Assembly: GCA_023664725.1 (NCBI GenBank)
Contig: JAMPFA010000002.1
Location: 198,588 to 232,234, forward strand
Length of the DNA stretch: 33,647 nucleotides
DNA from: Roseburia sp.
GTDB lineage: Bacteria; Bacillota; Clostridia; Lachnospirales; Lachnospiraceae
Reading direction: 5' to 3'
Both the position numbers and the translations under genes were made by a program. This document shows positions 25,648 through 32,267 of this stretch, one piece after another (position 1 is the first letter of the stretch; each line of letters opens with the position of its first letter). Under the pieces are notes generated by a model. It did no database searches and was not told the origin of the DNA. It worked only from the letters and a program-made list of their open reading frames with translations.

Positions 25648-26153
25648 AGGCAGTGGGGATCGTTTTGGTGGTAATGGGTACGGCAGGATTTGGCAATTCC
25701 CTGAAAATACTGTTAAACAGGCATCTGCAGCAGCTTCTGGAATTTCAGGATATCTTTATTCAGATGGAGCTTGATAAAAAAGCATTAAGACTGCCCTACG
25801 GGCAGCTGCTAAGGCGCAGTGCAAGGGGAAGGAACCGGCTGTTTGAAGAGATATTGGAGAGGATTGCGGGGGAGCTTAAAGAGAATCATGAGATGGATGT
25901 GGGGATTCTCTGGGAAAAAGCCTTTGTGGAACACCGAGGGGAACTTTTATTTACGCAGGAGGAACAGGAGATTCTCATATCCCTTGCCAGAACCCTATCT
26001 GTGGAGAGCAGCAGTACCAAGGCCTGTGAAATCTATTTTTTCCGTCTGGAAAAGCAGATTACCCAGGTGTTGGAAGAAAAAAAGGAAAAGCAGAAATTGT
26101 ATCGTGCAGTGGGAGTTTTAAGCGGGCTGTTTTTGGTAATTCTGCTACTGTAA
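25641..26153 (+). CDS. spoIIIAB: Stage III sporulation protein AB
   Basis: A 170-aa membrane protein resembling GspF-type secretion platform proteins, thought to pair with SpoIIIAA in the mother-cell membrane. It has an N-terminal hydrophobic segment (about 3-20), a mostly helical cytoplasmic middle, and a C-terminal membrane helix (AVGVLSGLFLVILLL). The length is normal for the family. Its start lies in the end of spoIIIAA, and its stop shares TAATG with a possible upstream start of spoIIIAC. Confidence 0.93.
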   Translation: MLKAVGIVLVVMGTAGFGNSLKILLNRHLQQLLEFQDIFIQMELDKKALRLPYGQLLRRSARGRNRLFEEILERIAGELKENHEMDVGILWEKAFVEHRGELLFTQEEQEILISLARTLSVESSSTKACEIYFFRLEKQITQVLEEKKEKQKLYRAVGVLSGLFLVILLL

Positions 26154-26167
26154 TGTTTGAGGTGGAT

Positions 26168-26362
26168 ATGAGCGTAAATTTGATTTTCAAAATAGCGGCG
26201 GTGGGGATTTTAGTCACAGTGCTTAGCCAGGTACTAAAACAGAGCGGGCGGGAGGAACATGCCTTTTTGACCAGTCTGGCAGGGCTTATTATCGTACTGC
26301 TCTGGATCGTTCCCTACATATTTGAATTATTTGAAACGATGAAAGATTTGTTCACATTGTAA
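26168..26362 (+). CDS. spoIIIAC: Stage III sporulation protein AC
   Basis: A 64-aa protein with two membrane helices, part of the SpoIIIA complex. SVNLIFKIAAVGILV is the conserved N-terminus. ATG 26168 is chosen because GAGG lies 5 bases upstream and the protein then begins as its relatives do. An in-frame ATG at 26153, overlapping the spoIIIAB stop, would add five residues but has no ribosome site. An interrupted GREEHAFLTSLAGLIIVLLW second helix follows the polar loop. Confidence 0.9.
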   Translation: MSVNLIFKIAAVGILVTVLSQVLKQSGREEHAFLTSLAGLIIVLLWIVPYIFELFETMKDLFTL

Positions 26363-26373
26363 GCAGGTGGGAT

Positions 26374-26757
26374 ATGGATATTATAAGGATCAGCATTTTG
26401 GGGATATCGGCTGTGCTTTTGTCCCAGATGCTCAAAAACTATAAACCGGAATACGGGTATTACATTAACCTGGCGGTGTGCGTCTGCGTATTTTTGTATG
26501 TGGTGTCCAAACTTACGTTTTTATTGGATTATGTAGAAAAAATCCAGAACATGATCCATTTAGACCCGGTATATCTGACTATGATCATAAAAATGATCGG
26601 GATTACCTATGTGGCGGAGTTTGCGGTAAATCTCTGTAAAGATGCGGGATGCCAGACCATAGCAGGGCAGATCGAGCTTTTTGCAAAGCTGTCCATTCTG
26701 GTGGTCAGCATGCCGGTGATCCTGGCATTTATGGAGACAATAGGAGATCTGCTGTGA
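26374..26757 (+). CDS. spoIIIAD: Stage III sporulation protein AD
   Basis: A 127-aa integral membrane protein of the SpoIIIA channel complex with hydrophobic stretches at about 4-20, 30-52, 67-85 and 102-122. Length and position between AC and AE match the family. GCAGGTGGG precedes the ATG. Its stop codon overlaps the GTG start of spoIIIAE (GTGA). Confidence 0.93.
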   Translation: MDIIRISILGISAVLLSQMLKNYKPEYGYYINLAVCVCVFLYVVSKLTFLLDYVEKIQNMIHLDPVYLTMIIKMIGITYVAEFAVNLCKDAGCQTIAGQIELFAKLSILVVSMPVILAFMETIGDLL

Positions 26758-27884
26758 GAAAGCTGATCTGTTTTATCTTTCTCTGTTTTACAGTTGTGTG
26801 GGGGGCAAAACCGGTAACGGCCTTTGGGCAGGAGCCGGAAAGTCTGGTGGAGGAGCTGGATTTTTCAGATATCGGGGATTTCCTTAAAAACACGAAAGAG
26901 ACGGAAAATCTCTCTTTTGGGGAACTGGTGGAGATGCTTATATCCGGGGAAGAGCTGCCCTATGAAAAAGTGGGAGACTGGTTAAAGGACACACTGCTGG
27001 AAGGGTTTCAGGAAAACAGAACCCTTTTTCTGGAGATCATCGTCCTTTCCCTGGCATTTTCCATCTTAAAAAATTTTGCCAAAAGCTTTTCCAATACCTA
27101 TATAACAGAGGTTAGTTTTTTGATCGTATACTGCTTTTTTATGATACTCTTACTGCAGTCCTTTTTTGAACTGAACAGCACGGTAATCCGCACGGTGGGA
27201 AATATGCTGGAATTTATGAAAATATTTCTGCCGACTTACTGCCTGGCCATTTCCTTTACACTAAATATAAATTCTTCTGGGGCGGTGTACAGTATGATCT
27301 TTGGTGCAATCTATCTGGTGGAATGGATGCTTCGCTATTTTTTGATGCCCCTGATCCAGATTTATGTCCTGGTGGAGTTTTTAAATCATCTCACAGAGGA
27401 GGAACGATTTAAAAGGCTTGCGGAGTTAATTTATGAGGGGGTAAAAATGATCCTCAAACTGTCCGCTTCTTTTGTACTTGGGATCAATATCATTCAGGGC
27501 ATGGTGGCGCCGGCCATCGATATGCTGTCCGGAAACAGCATTGCAAAGACGGTGCAGATGCTGCCGGGGATCGGCAATGTAATGAGCGGCATGGGACAGA
27601 TCTTTATCAGTTCTGGAATTGTGATCAAGAACTGTGTGGGGGCGGCGGCGCTGGTGATCCTGGTACTTCTCTGTGCCGTGCCGTTTTTAAAAATGAGTGT
27701 GATGGCGCTGTTATATAAACTTATGTCTGCGGTGCTTGAGCCGGTGGCGGACAAGCGGATTGCCGGAGGGATGAATGGCATTGCGGGAGGGGCGGTTTTG
27801 TATTTGAAGGTGATAAGCACCTGCATGATGCTGTTTTTCCTTACCATCGCCCTGTGCTCTGCGGCTACAAATCTAAATGTATAA
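26754..27884 (+). CDS. spoIIIAE: Stage III sporulation protein AE
   Basis: A 376-aa multi-spanning protein of the SpoIIIA complex. It starts with a signal-like segment (RKLICFIFLCFTVVWGA), then an acidic extracellular part, then several membrane helices from about residue 85 to the end. SKILKNFAKSF-like and GGAVLYLKVISTCMMLFF regions are characteristic. The GTG at 26754 is chosen because TAGGAG lies 8 bases upstream and the signal sequence then begins at once. The frame is open further upstream, but that part is the shadow of spoIIIAD. The start overlaps the AD stop by four bases. Confidence 0.93.
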   Translation: MRKLICFIFLCFTVVWGAKPVTAFGQEPESLVEELDFSDIGDFLKNTKETENLSFGELVEMLISGEELPYEKVGDWLKDTLLEGFQENRTLFLEIIVLSLAFSILKNFAKSFSNTYITEVSFLIVYCFFMILLLQSFFELNSTVIRTVGNMLEFMKIFLPTYCLAISFTLNINSSGAVYSMIFGAIYLVEWMLRYFLMPLIQIYVLVEFLNHLTEEERFKRLAELIYEGVKMILKLSASFVLGINIIQGMVAPAIDMLSGNSIAKTVQMLPGIGNVMSGMGQIFISSGIVIKNCVGAAALVILVLLCAVPFLKMSVMALLYKLMSAVLEPVADKRIAGGMNGIAGGAVLYLKVISTCMMLFFLTIALCSAATNLNV

Positions 27885-27913
27885 CTTGACAGGAGAGGAG
27901 GTTTATAGATTGG

Positions 27914-28450
27914 ATGGAAGGGATTGTAAGCTGGGTTAAGAATTATAGTATGGTGTTTCTGTTTTTTACAGTTTTAACTTCCCTGGCGGCAAAAAAGGAG
28001 TACAGAAGGTATCTCCAGCTCTTTGTGGAGTTTGTGCTTGTGATCACTCTTTTGATGCCGGTGCTAAAAGCGCTGGGCAGTGAGACAGATTTTTTTGACA
28101 GGATTGCCTATGATACTTTCTGGCAGGAGCTTGACAGTATAAAGGCAGATAGGGAAAAGCTGGATTTTTTGGATGAAGATATCTACATTGAACGGTATGA
28201 GCAGGTGATCGGGGCGGATGTCAGCGCCATGGCGGAGGATGCGGGGTACGGGGTTTTGCACGTGAGGGTGGAGCTTGGGGAGGAGTTTGAGATAGAGAGA
28301 ATAGAGCTTGATCTGGCAAAAGAGCAGGAGTACACGGTGATACAGGGCAGCTTAAAGGAACAGCCGGAGGAGCAGGAGATTATCAGGTTAAGGGAAAAAA
28401 TCGCAGAGTTTTATCAGGTGGATCTGGAAAATATCAGGATTGAGACATAG
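27914..28450 (+). CDS. spoIIIAF: Stage III sporulation protein AF
   Basis: A 178-aa protein with two N-terminal membrane helices (about 10-28 and 37-56) followed by a soluble domain related to the ring-building motif of secretion and flagellar ring proteins. The domain includes IERIELDLAKEQEYTV and REKIAEFYQVDLENIRIET. AGGAGAGGAGG lies upstream of the ATG with a slightly long spacer (12 bases). spoIIIAG starts 10 bases after the stop. Confidence 0.92.
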   Translation: MEGIVSWVKNYSMVFLFFTVLTSLAAKKEYRRYLQLFVEFVLVITLLMPVLKALGSETDFFDRIAYDTFWQELDSIKADREKLDFLDEDIYIERYEQVIGADVSAMAEDAGYGVLHVRVELGEEFEIERIELDLAKEQEYTVIQGSLKEQPEEQEIIRLREKIAEFYQVDLENIRIET

Positions 28451-28459
28451 GGGGCAAAG

Positions 28460-29044
28460 GTGGACTTTAAAAATATTTTCAAAAAATTTTCTTTCGGACA
28501 GTGGGACAAGACACAGTGGACAATTCTCATTCTATTGGGAATTCTTCTGATGGTGATCGCCATTCCCACAGAGAGCAGTAAAAAGAAAGAACCCGTGCTT
28601 GTGCAAAGCCAGGAGAGTGTGCCTGACGGTCAGGAGGGCTATGTGAAAGAACTGGAGCGGCGGCTTTCGGATAAGCTGTCCCAAATTGAGGGGGCAGGGC
28701 GGGTGGAGGTGATGATCACACTGGAAGATTATGGAGAGAGCGTGGTGGAGAAAGATATTGCAAAAAGTACATCCCAGAGGATACAGGAGGAAGAGACAAA
28801 GGAGAAGAGTACGGAAAAAACAGAGGAGGTAAACCAGGAGACAGTGTACCAGGAACTGGACCAGGGAAAGGAGCCTTTTGTGGGCAGTGAGAAGGCGCCG
28901 AAGATTGCGGGAGTCTTAGTAGTTGCCCAGGGAGCGGATGCCACAGCGGTAAAACAGAATATTTCTGAGGCTGTAATGGCATTATTCCAAATTGATGTGA
29001 ATAGAATTAAAGTAGTTAAGATGAATATTCAGGAGGAAAGATAA
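28460..29044 (+). CDS. spoIIIAG: Stage III sporulation protein AG
   Basis: Forms the large ring of the channel in the space between mother cell and forespore. The 194-aa protein has one membrane helix (about 21-36) and a soluble domain: LERRLSDKLSQIEGAGRVEVMITLE, here in two halves around residues 65-90, and IAGVLVVAQGA further on. In between is a long Glu/Lys/Thr-rich insertion (about 98-135), where AG proteins carry a beta-triangle or disordered insert. It begins with GTG after GGGGGC. Its stop directly abuts the GTG of spoIIIAH. Confidence 0.94.
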   Translation: MDFKNIFKKFSFGQWDKTQWTILILLGILLMVIAIPTESSKKKEPVLVQSQESVPDGQEGYVKELERRLSDKLSQIEGAGRVEVMITLEDYGESVVEKDIAKSTSQRIQEEETKEKSTEKTEEVNQETVYQELDQGKEPFVGSEKAPKIAGVLVVAQGADATAVKQNISEAVMALFQIDVNRIKVVKMNIQEER

Positions 29045-29830
29045 GTGAAAAAAGGATGGAAGAAAAACCAGGTCATAATTACGGCGCTGGCACTTATGAT
29101 TGCTGTTGCTGGATATGTAAGTTATACCAGAAGCAACATTAACAGTACTGCAGGGACAGACACGGCTATGGATCTGTCGGAGGACTCTTTTGAGATTTCC
29201 GATGACCCCATTTTGGAGGGGGACATTTTTACCGACACGGGAGACGGGCTGGAAACAGCCCAGTCCACGGAAAGCGGAACAGATGTAGCTCTTGAGGGAA
29301 TTGTGGAAAATACCGCAGGGGAAGCGGTGGACGCAGGGGCTGACGCCCAGGCTGTAGGGGAGGAGAATCCCGGGGAAGCTGTACTTACAAGCTCCACCAT
29401 CAGCAATGTGGATTTTGCGGCGGAGATGAAACTCAACAGAGAACAGGTCCGGGCAAAGAATAAGGAGACATTGCTTGGAATCGTAAACAGCGCAAACCTG
29501 ACAGATGAGCAGAAACAGTCGGCTGTGGATCAGATGATCACGCTGACGGATATTGCAGAGCGGGAAGCTGCGGCAGAGATGCTTTTGGAGGCCAAAGGTT
29601 TTACGGATGTTGTGGTGAGCATTACCGACAATGCGGTGGATGTTGTGCTTGACATGGGGGATGTGACAGACGCCAAGAGAGCGCAGATCGAGGATATCGT
29701 AAAGAGAAAAACCAATATCAGCGCAGAAAATATTATCATAACGCCTATTGAAACCCAAGTAACGAATGCAGCGGATACTCAGGTTCCGGCACAGGGAACC
29801 GAAGGGGCGGAGACGGAGATTTTGAAATAA
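29045..29830 (+). CDS. spoIIIAH: Stage III sporulation protein AH
   Basis: The mother-cell partner of SpoIIQ, bridging the two membranes around the forespore. The 261-aa protein has one membrane helix near residues 10-27. A long acidic, Ala/Gly-rich linker (about 40-115) follows, then the ring-building YscJ/FliF-like domain (NKETLLGIVNSANLTDEQKQ and the following helices). GTG 29045 immediately follows the spoIIIAG stop and AGGAGGAAA lies 6 bases upstream. It is the last gene of the operon. Confidence 0.95.
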   Translation: MKKGWKKNQVIITALALMIAVAGYVSYTRSNINSTAGTDTAMDLSEDSFEISDDPILEGDIFTDTGDGLETAQSTESGTDVALEGIVENTAGEAVDAGADAQAVGEENPGEAVLTSSTISNVDFAAEMKLNREQVRAKNKETLLGIVNSANLTDEQKQSAVDQMITLTDIAEREAAAEMLLEAKGFTDVVVSITDNAVDVVLDMGDVTDAKRAQIEDIVKRKTNISAENIIITPIETQVTNAADTQVPAQGTEGAETEILK

Positions 29831-29875
29831 GAGAATATGGAGGAGTATTTCGTATCTCCTGCAAACCATAATAAG

Positions 29876-29919
29876 TGGCTGTCTGACGGAAAGTTTTCCG
29901 GGACGGCCATTTCTCTTTT
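29876..29919 (+). terminator. Terminator of the spoIIIA operon
   Basis: TGGCTGTC pairs with GACGGCCA (one G-U) and GGAAA with TTTCC around a short loop, with an internal mismatch region between. TTTCTCTTTT follows. A smaller hairpin (AGGAG/CTCCT, about 29840-29860) lies just upstream. Confidence 0.65.
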
Positions 29920-29929
29920 GGGATGGATA

Positions 29930-29938
29930 TGATATAAT
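29930..29938 (+). promoter_or_regulatory. Extended -10 promoter of deoB
   Basis: TGATATAAT, a perfect TATAAT at 29933 with the TGn extension. No good -35 hexamer is present at 17 bp; that position falls in the T-rich tail of the terminator. Confidence 0.55.
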
Positions 29939-30004
29939 GGGGAAAGAAGTGTGGAAAGTTTTGATGAATGAAGGAAATATGGACAGGCAAAGGAGGCAGA
30001 GACG

Positions 30005-31159
30005 ATGAAGAGAGTATTTTTGATCGTGCTTGACAGTGTGGGGATTGGCGAGATGCCGGATGCGGCGGATTATGGGGATGCGGGGAGCAATACCTTGCTT
30101 GCGGCGTCAAAGAGCAGATATTTTTCCATGCCCAACATGCGTAAATTAGGCTTTTTCAATATAGACGGTGTAGACATTGGGGAGCGGGAAGGAAACCCCG
30201 CAGGCTCTTTTGCCCGCATGAGAGAACTTTCCAGGGGGAAAGACACTACCATCGGCCACTGGGAGATTGGGGGAGTGGTATCTCCATCTCCTCTGCCAAC
30301 CTATCCAAACGGGTTTCCCAAATCCGTGATTGCGGAGTTTAAAAAGAAAACCGGCCGGGGGGTGCTCTGCAACAAACCCTACTCCGGCACGGAGGTTATC
30401 AAAGATTACGGGGAAGAGCACTTAAATACCGGGGATTTGATCGTGTACACTTCAGCGGATTCCGTGTTTCAGATTGCCGCTCATGAAAAGATAGTTCCGG
30501 TGGAAATGTTGTATGGTTTCTGTCGGACGGCAAGGGAGATCTTAAAGGGAGAACATGGAGTGGGAAGAGTGATCGCAAGGCCATTTGCCGGGGAGGGCGG
30601 AAAATTTTACCGGACAAAAAATCGACATGATTTTTCCCTGGAGCCCCCGGGAACTACCATGCTTGACCAGTTGAAAGAAGAAGGGTACGATGTGATTTCT
30701 GTCGGGAAGATCGTGGATATTTTTGCAGAGCGGGGCATTACGGAGTTTGTTCGCACCGCAGGAAATGAGGAGGGTGTGGAGAAGACCTTAGCGTGCATGG
30801 AAAAGGACTTTGAGGGGCTTTGCTTTATCAACCTGGTGGATTTTGACATGCTCTACGGACACAGAAATGACGTGGACGGATATGCAAAGGCACTGACATA
30901 CTTTGACCAGCAGATTCCCAAAATCCTTGAGAGGATGCGGGAGAATGACGTGCTGATGATCACCGCTGACCACGGCTGTGACCCTTCCACCCCGTCCACA
31001 GACCATTCCAGGGAGTATACGCCGCTTTTGATGGTGGGAAAATCGATTCCTGGGGGAAAGAATTTTGGCACCAGGGATGGATTTTGCGATATAGCGGCAA
31101 CCATTCTGCATTTTTTTGGACTGCAGCCAGAATGTGAGGGAAAGAATATTCTGGGATAA
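30005..31159 (+). CDS. deoB: Phosphopentomutase
   Basis: Interconverts (deoxy)ribose-1-phosphate and the 5-phosphate, linking nucleoside breakdown to the pentose pathway. The 384-aa protein belongs to the alkaline phosphatase fold. Asp10 in LDSVGIGEMPDA and Asp/His residues in ITADHG and STDHSREY bind the two metals. Thr81 in GKDTTIGHWE is the phospho-threonine site. NLVDFDMLYGHRND is also conserved. AAAGGAGG lies 9 bases before the ATG. It would use the ribose-1-phosphate released by the nucleoside phosphorylase encoded at 18058, although the two genes are 11 kb apart. Confidence 0.96.
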   Translation: MKRVFLIVLDSVGIGEMPDAADYGDAGSNTLLAASKSRYFSMPNMRKLGFFNIDGVDIGEREGNPAGSFARMRELSRGKDTTIGHWEIGGVVSPSPLPTYPNGFPKSVIAEFKKKTGRGVLCNKPYSGTEVIKDYGEEHLNTGDLIVYTSADSVFQIAAHEKIVPVEMLYGFCRTAREILKGEHGVGRVIARPFAGEGGKFYRTKNRHDFSLEPPGTTMLDQLKEEGYDVISVGKIVDIFAERGITEFVRTAGNEEGVEKTLACMEKDFEGLCFINLVDFDMLYGHRNDVDGYAKALTYFDQQIPKILERMRENDVLMITADHGCDPSTPSTDHSREYTPLLMVGKSIPGGKNFGTRDGFCDIAATILHFFGLQPECEGKNILG

Positions 31160-31262
31160 GATTCATAACAGTGGGAGACACAAATTATAATAGACTTTGC
31201 ATTTGGATTATGTTATTCTAATCATAACCAGATAACCCCTATTATGATCGGGAGGTGATTTG

Positions 31263-31454
31263 ATGCCTACTAATGCAGAAATTGCAAAAGATACGATTGA
31301 ACAATTTAAAAAGATACAAGATTATATGATGGCAGCAAAAAAAGAGAATGCAACAGAAACTTATGCTATATTAAAAAGGGAATATCTCTCTTTAAAAGCA
31401 TTACTCAATGTTATCGGTGTAAATCTGATAGACATTGATCTAATTAAGGAGTAA
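31263..31454 (+). CDS. Small 63-aa protein of unknown function
   Basis: A short gene preceded by GGGAGGTGATTTG, a near-perfect Shine-Dalgarno, so translation is likely. The protein is mainly helical and mildly amphipathic: TNAEIAKDTIEQFKKIQDYM, then a KREYLSLKALLNVIGV helix and an acidic end. No membrane segment and no family I can name. It does not show the Spo0E phosphatase signature (SQELD). An imperfect inverted repeat (GGATTATG/CATAACC, 31205-31229) lies upstream and TATAAT occurs at 31186. A weak hairpin follows. It stands alone between deoB and a patch of gene debris; the AT-rich composition suggests it may have been acquired. Confidence 0.7.
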   Translation: MPTNAEIAKDTIEQFKKIQDYMMAAKKENATETYAILKREYLSLKALLNVIGVNLIDIDLIKE

Positions 31455-31473
31455 CGAAATAGCAAGTTAATCA

Positions 31474-31510
31474 GGGCGCAAGTCTATTATATACAGGCTG
31501 CGCCTTTTAT
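31474..31510 (+). terminator. Weak terminator after the 63-aa gene
   Basis: GGCGCA (31475-31480) pairs with TGCGCC (31499-31504) around an 18-base loop with some inner pairing, followed by TTTTATTT. The stem is short, so the call is moderate. Confidence 0.55.
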
Positions 31511-31627
31511 TTAGAAAAAATAGTTATAAAATATCATATTCCATGATATGATTTTGATAAAGCATAATATATTTCTATTTTCTAATCCAATCGGAGTCAT
31601 TCATATCATCAGAAAATCTATGCTTGA

Positions 31628-31780
31628 AATTCAAACAGGAAAGCAGGAGATTCCGATGAGGAAAAATATGCGGGAGTATTAAAGCTGTTGGATGTACTGC
31701 TTTCTTCAAAGGAAGCGCCATCTGAGAAGAAGAAAATCCTGCAGGATAATTTTGATATAAAAATGACAAAGGAACTGGAA
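31628..31780 (+). pseudogene. Remnant of an Rpn-family (PD-(D/E)XK) nuclease/transposase, C-terminal part only
   Basis: Open frame without a usable start, beginning just after a stop codon. It reads GDSDEEKYAGVLKLLDVLL, then EKKKILQDNFDIKMTKELE. This is the well-known C-terminal region of Rpn-type recombination-promoting nucleases, which occur in many copies in Lachnospiraceae. The catalytic N-terminal domain is missing. The frame continues without a break into unrelated sequence at about 31780, so this is a broken or fused fragment. Confidence 0.65.
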
Positions 31781-32008
31781 AATGTGCAGGAATTATATGC
31801 AGAATACCACATAGCGAAATTGGATACTGGAGTTTTTCTGAAAAAGGGTTCCAAGTTTTCGGTTGTCATTTCCTATGGAACCCAGGATGGCGGCAAGGTG
31901 GCAATTCCAGTGGATTACTTGTGTAATGGGACGTGGTACCGCAATAAGGCAAGCTGTGAAATCACGGTGGAAAATCGGGCAGTGCTAATAAATAATTTGC
32001 CACAGTAA
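31781..32008 (+). pseudogene. Remnant resembling the lectin-like domain of secreted C1 peptidases
   Basis: In frame with the Rpn remnant, the sequence EYHIAKLDTGVFLKKGSKFS, then GGKVAIPVDY and GTWYRNKAS resembles the C-terminal beta-rich 'lectin-like' domain of papain-type (C1) secreted peptidases in gut clostridia. There is no signal peptide, no protease domain and no start. The last 20 or so residues look unrelated. I regard it as debris of a surface protein gene rather than a working gene. Confidence 0.5.
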
Positions 32009-32184
32009 ACAGTAAAGGCGTTGTGACCACAAAGAAAGATGGAAAAGGGAAAACCGTAAAGATAACGGCAAAGAAAGCCGGGAGGGGAAAAACAGTGACG
32101 GTTACTGCTATGTCTACGGATGGAACTAATAGAAAAGCTAATGTGAAAATCAGTGAAAATCAGGATCAAATGACGGCTTTATAG
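31996..32184 (+). pseudogene. Remnant of a bacterial Ig-like (Big_2) domain protein
   Basis: In a different frame from the preceding fragment, the sequence reads FATVNSKGVVTTKKDGKGKT, then VKITAKKAGRGKTVTVTAMS. It ends TDGTNRKANVKIS shortly before the stop. This is the repeated end of Big_2 domains found in large surface proteins of Lachnospiraceae. It has no start and overlaps the end of the lectin-like fragment, so it is a third piece of gene debris. Confidence 0.6.
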
Positions 32185-32187
32185 CAA

Positions 32188-32216
32188 TTGACAACTGCCA
32201 TTTCCTGGTATAAAAT
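32188..32216 (+). promoter_or_regulatory. Promoter of prfC
   Basis: A perfect TTGACA (32188-32193), a 17-bp spacer and TAAAAT (32211-32216). The predicted start near 32223 lies inside the hairpin at 32212-32245, after its 5' arm. Confidence 0.75.
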
Positions 32217-32253
32217 CGTTTGTGGGCATTGCCCTAGACGATTTTGTTTTTTT
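32212..32253 (+). terminator. Terminator-like hairpin just before prfC, overlapping its promoter
   Basis: AAAATCGT pairs perfectly with ACGATTTT (8 bp). Inside, GGGC-ATT-GCCC forms a second small stem. GTTTTTTT follows, then the prfC ribosome site GGAGG. It should stop transcription coming from upstream. Confidence 0.75.
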
Positions 32254-32267
32254 GTGGAGGAAATATT

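Noticed and set aside
26649-26753. Longer N-terminus for spoIIIAE
   Set aside because: This part is the out-of-frame shadow of spoIIIAD; GTG 26754 has a ribosome site and starts a signal sequence.
28982-29869. 295-aa open frame on the - strand opposite spoIIIAH
   Set aside because: It mirrors the codon structure of spoIIIAH, has Cys/His/Arg-rich composition without domain logic, and lies antisense to a clearly identified gene.
31575-31769. 64-aa - strand frame in the debris region
   Set aside because: No ribosome site, antisense to the Rpn remnant, and no recognisable domain.
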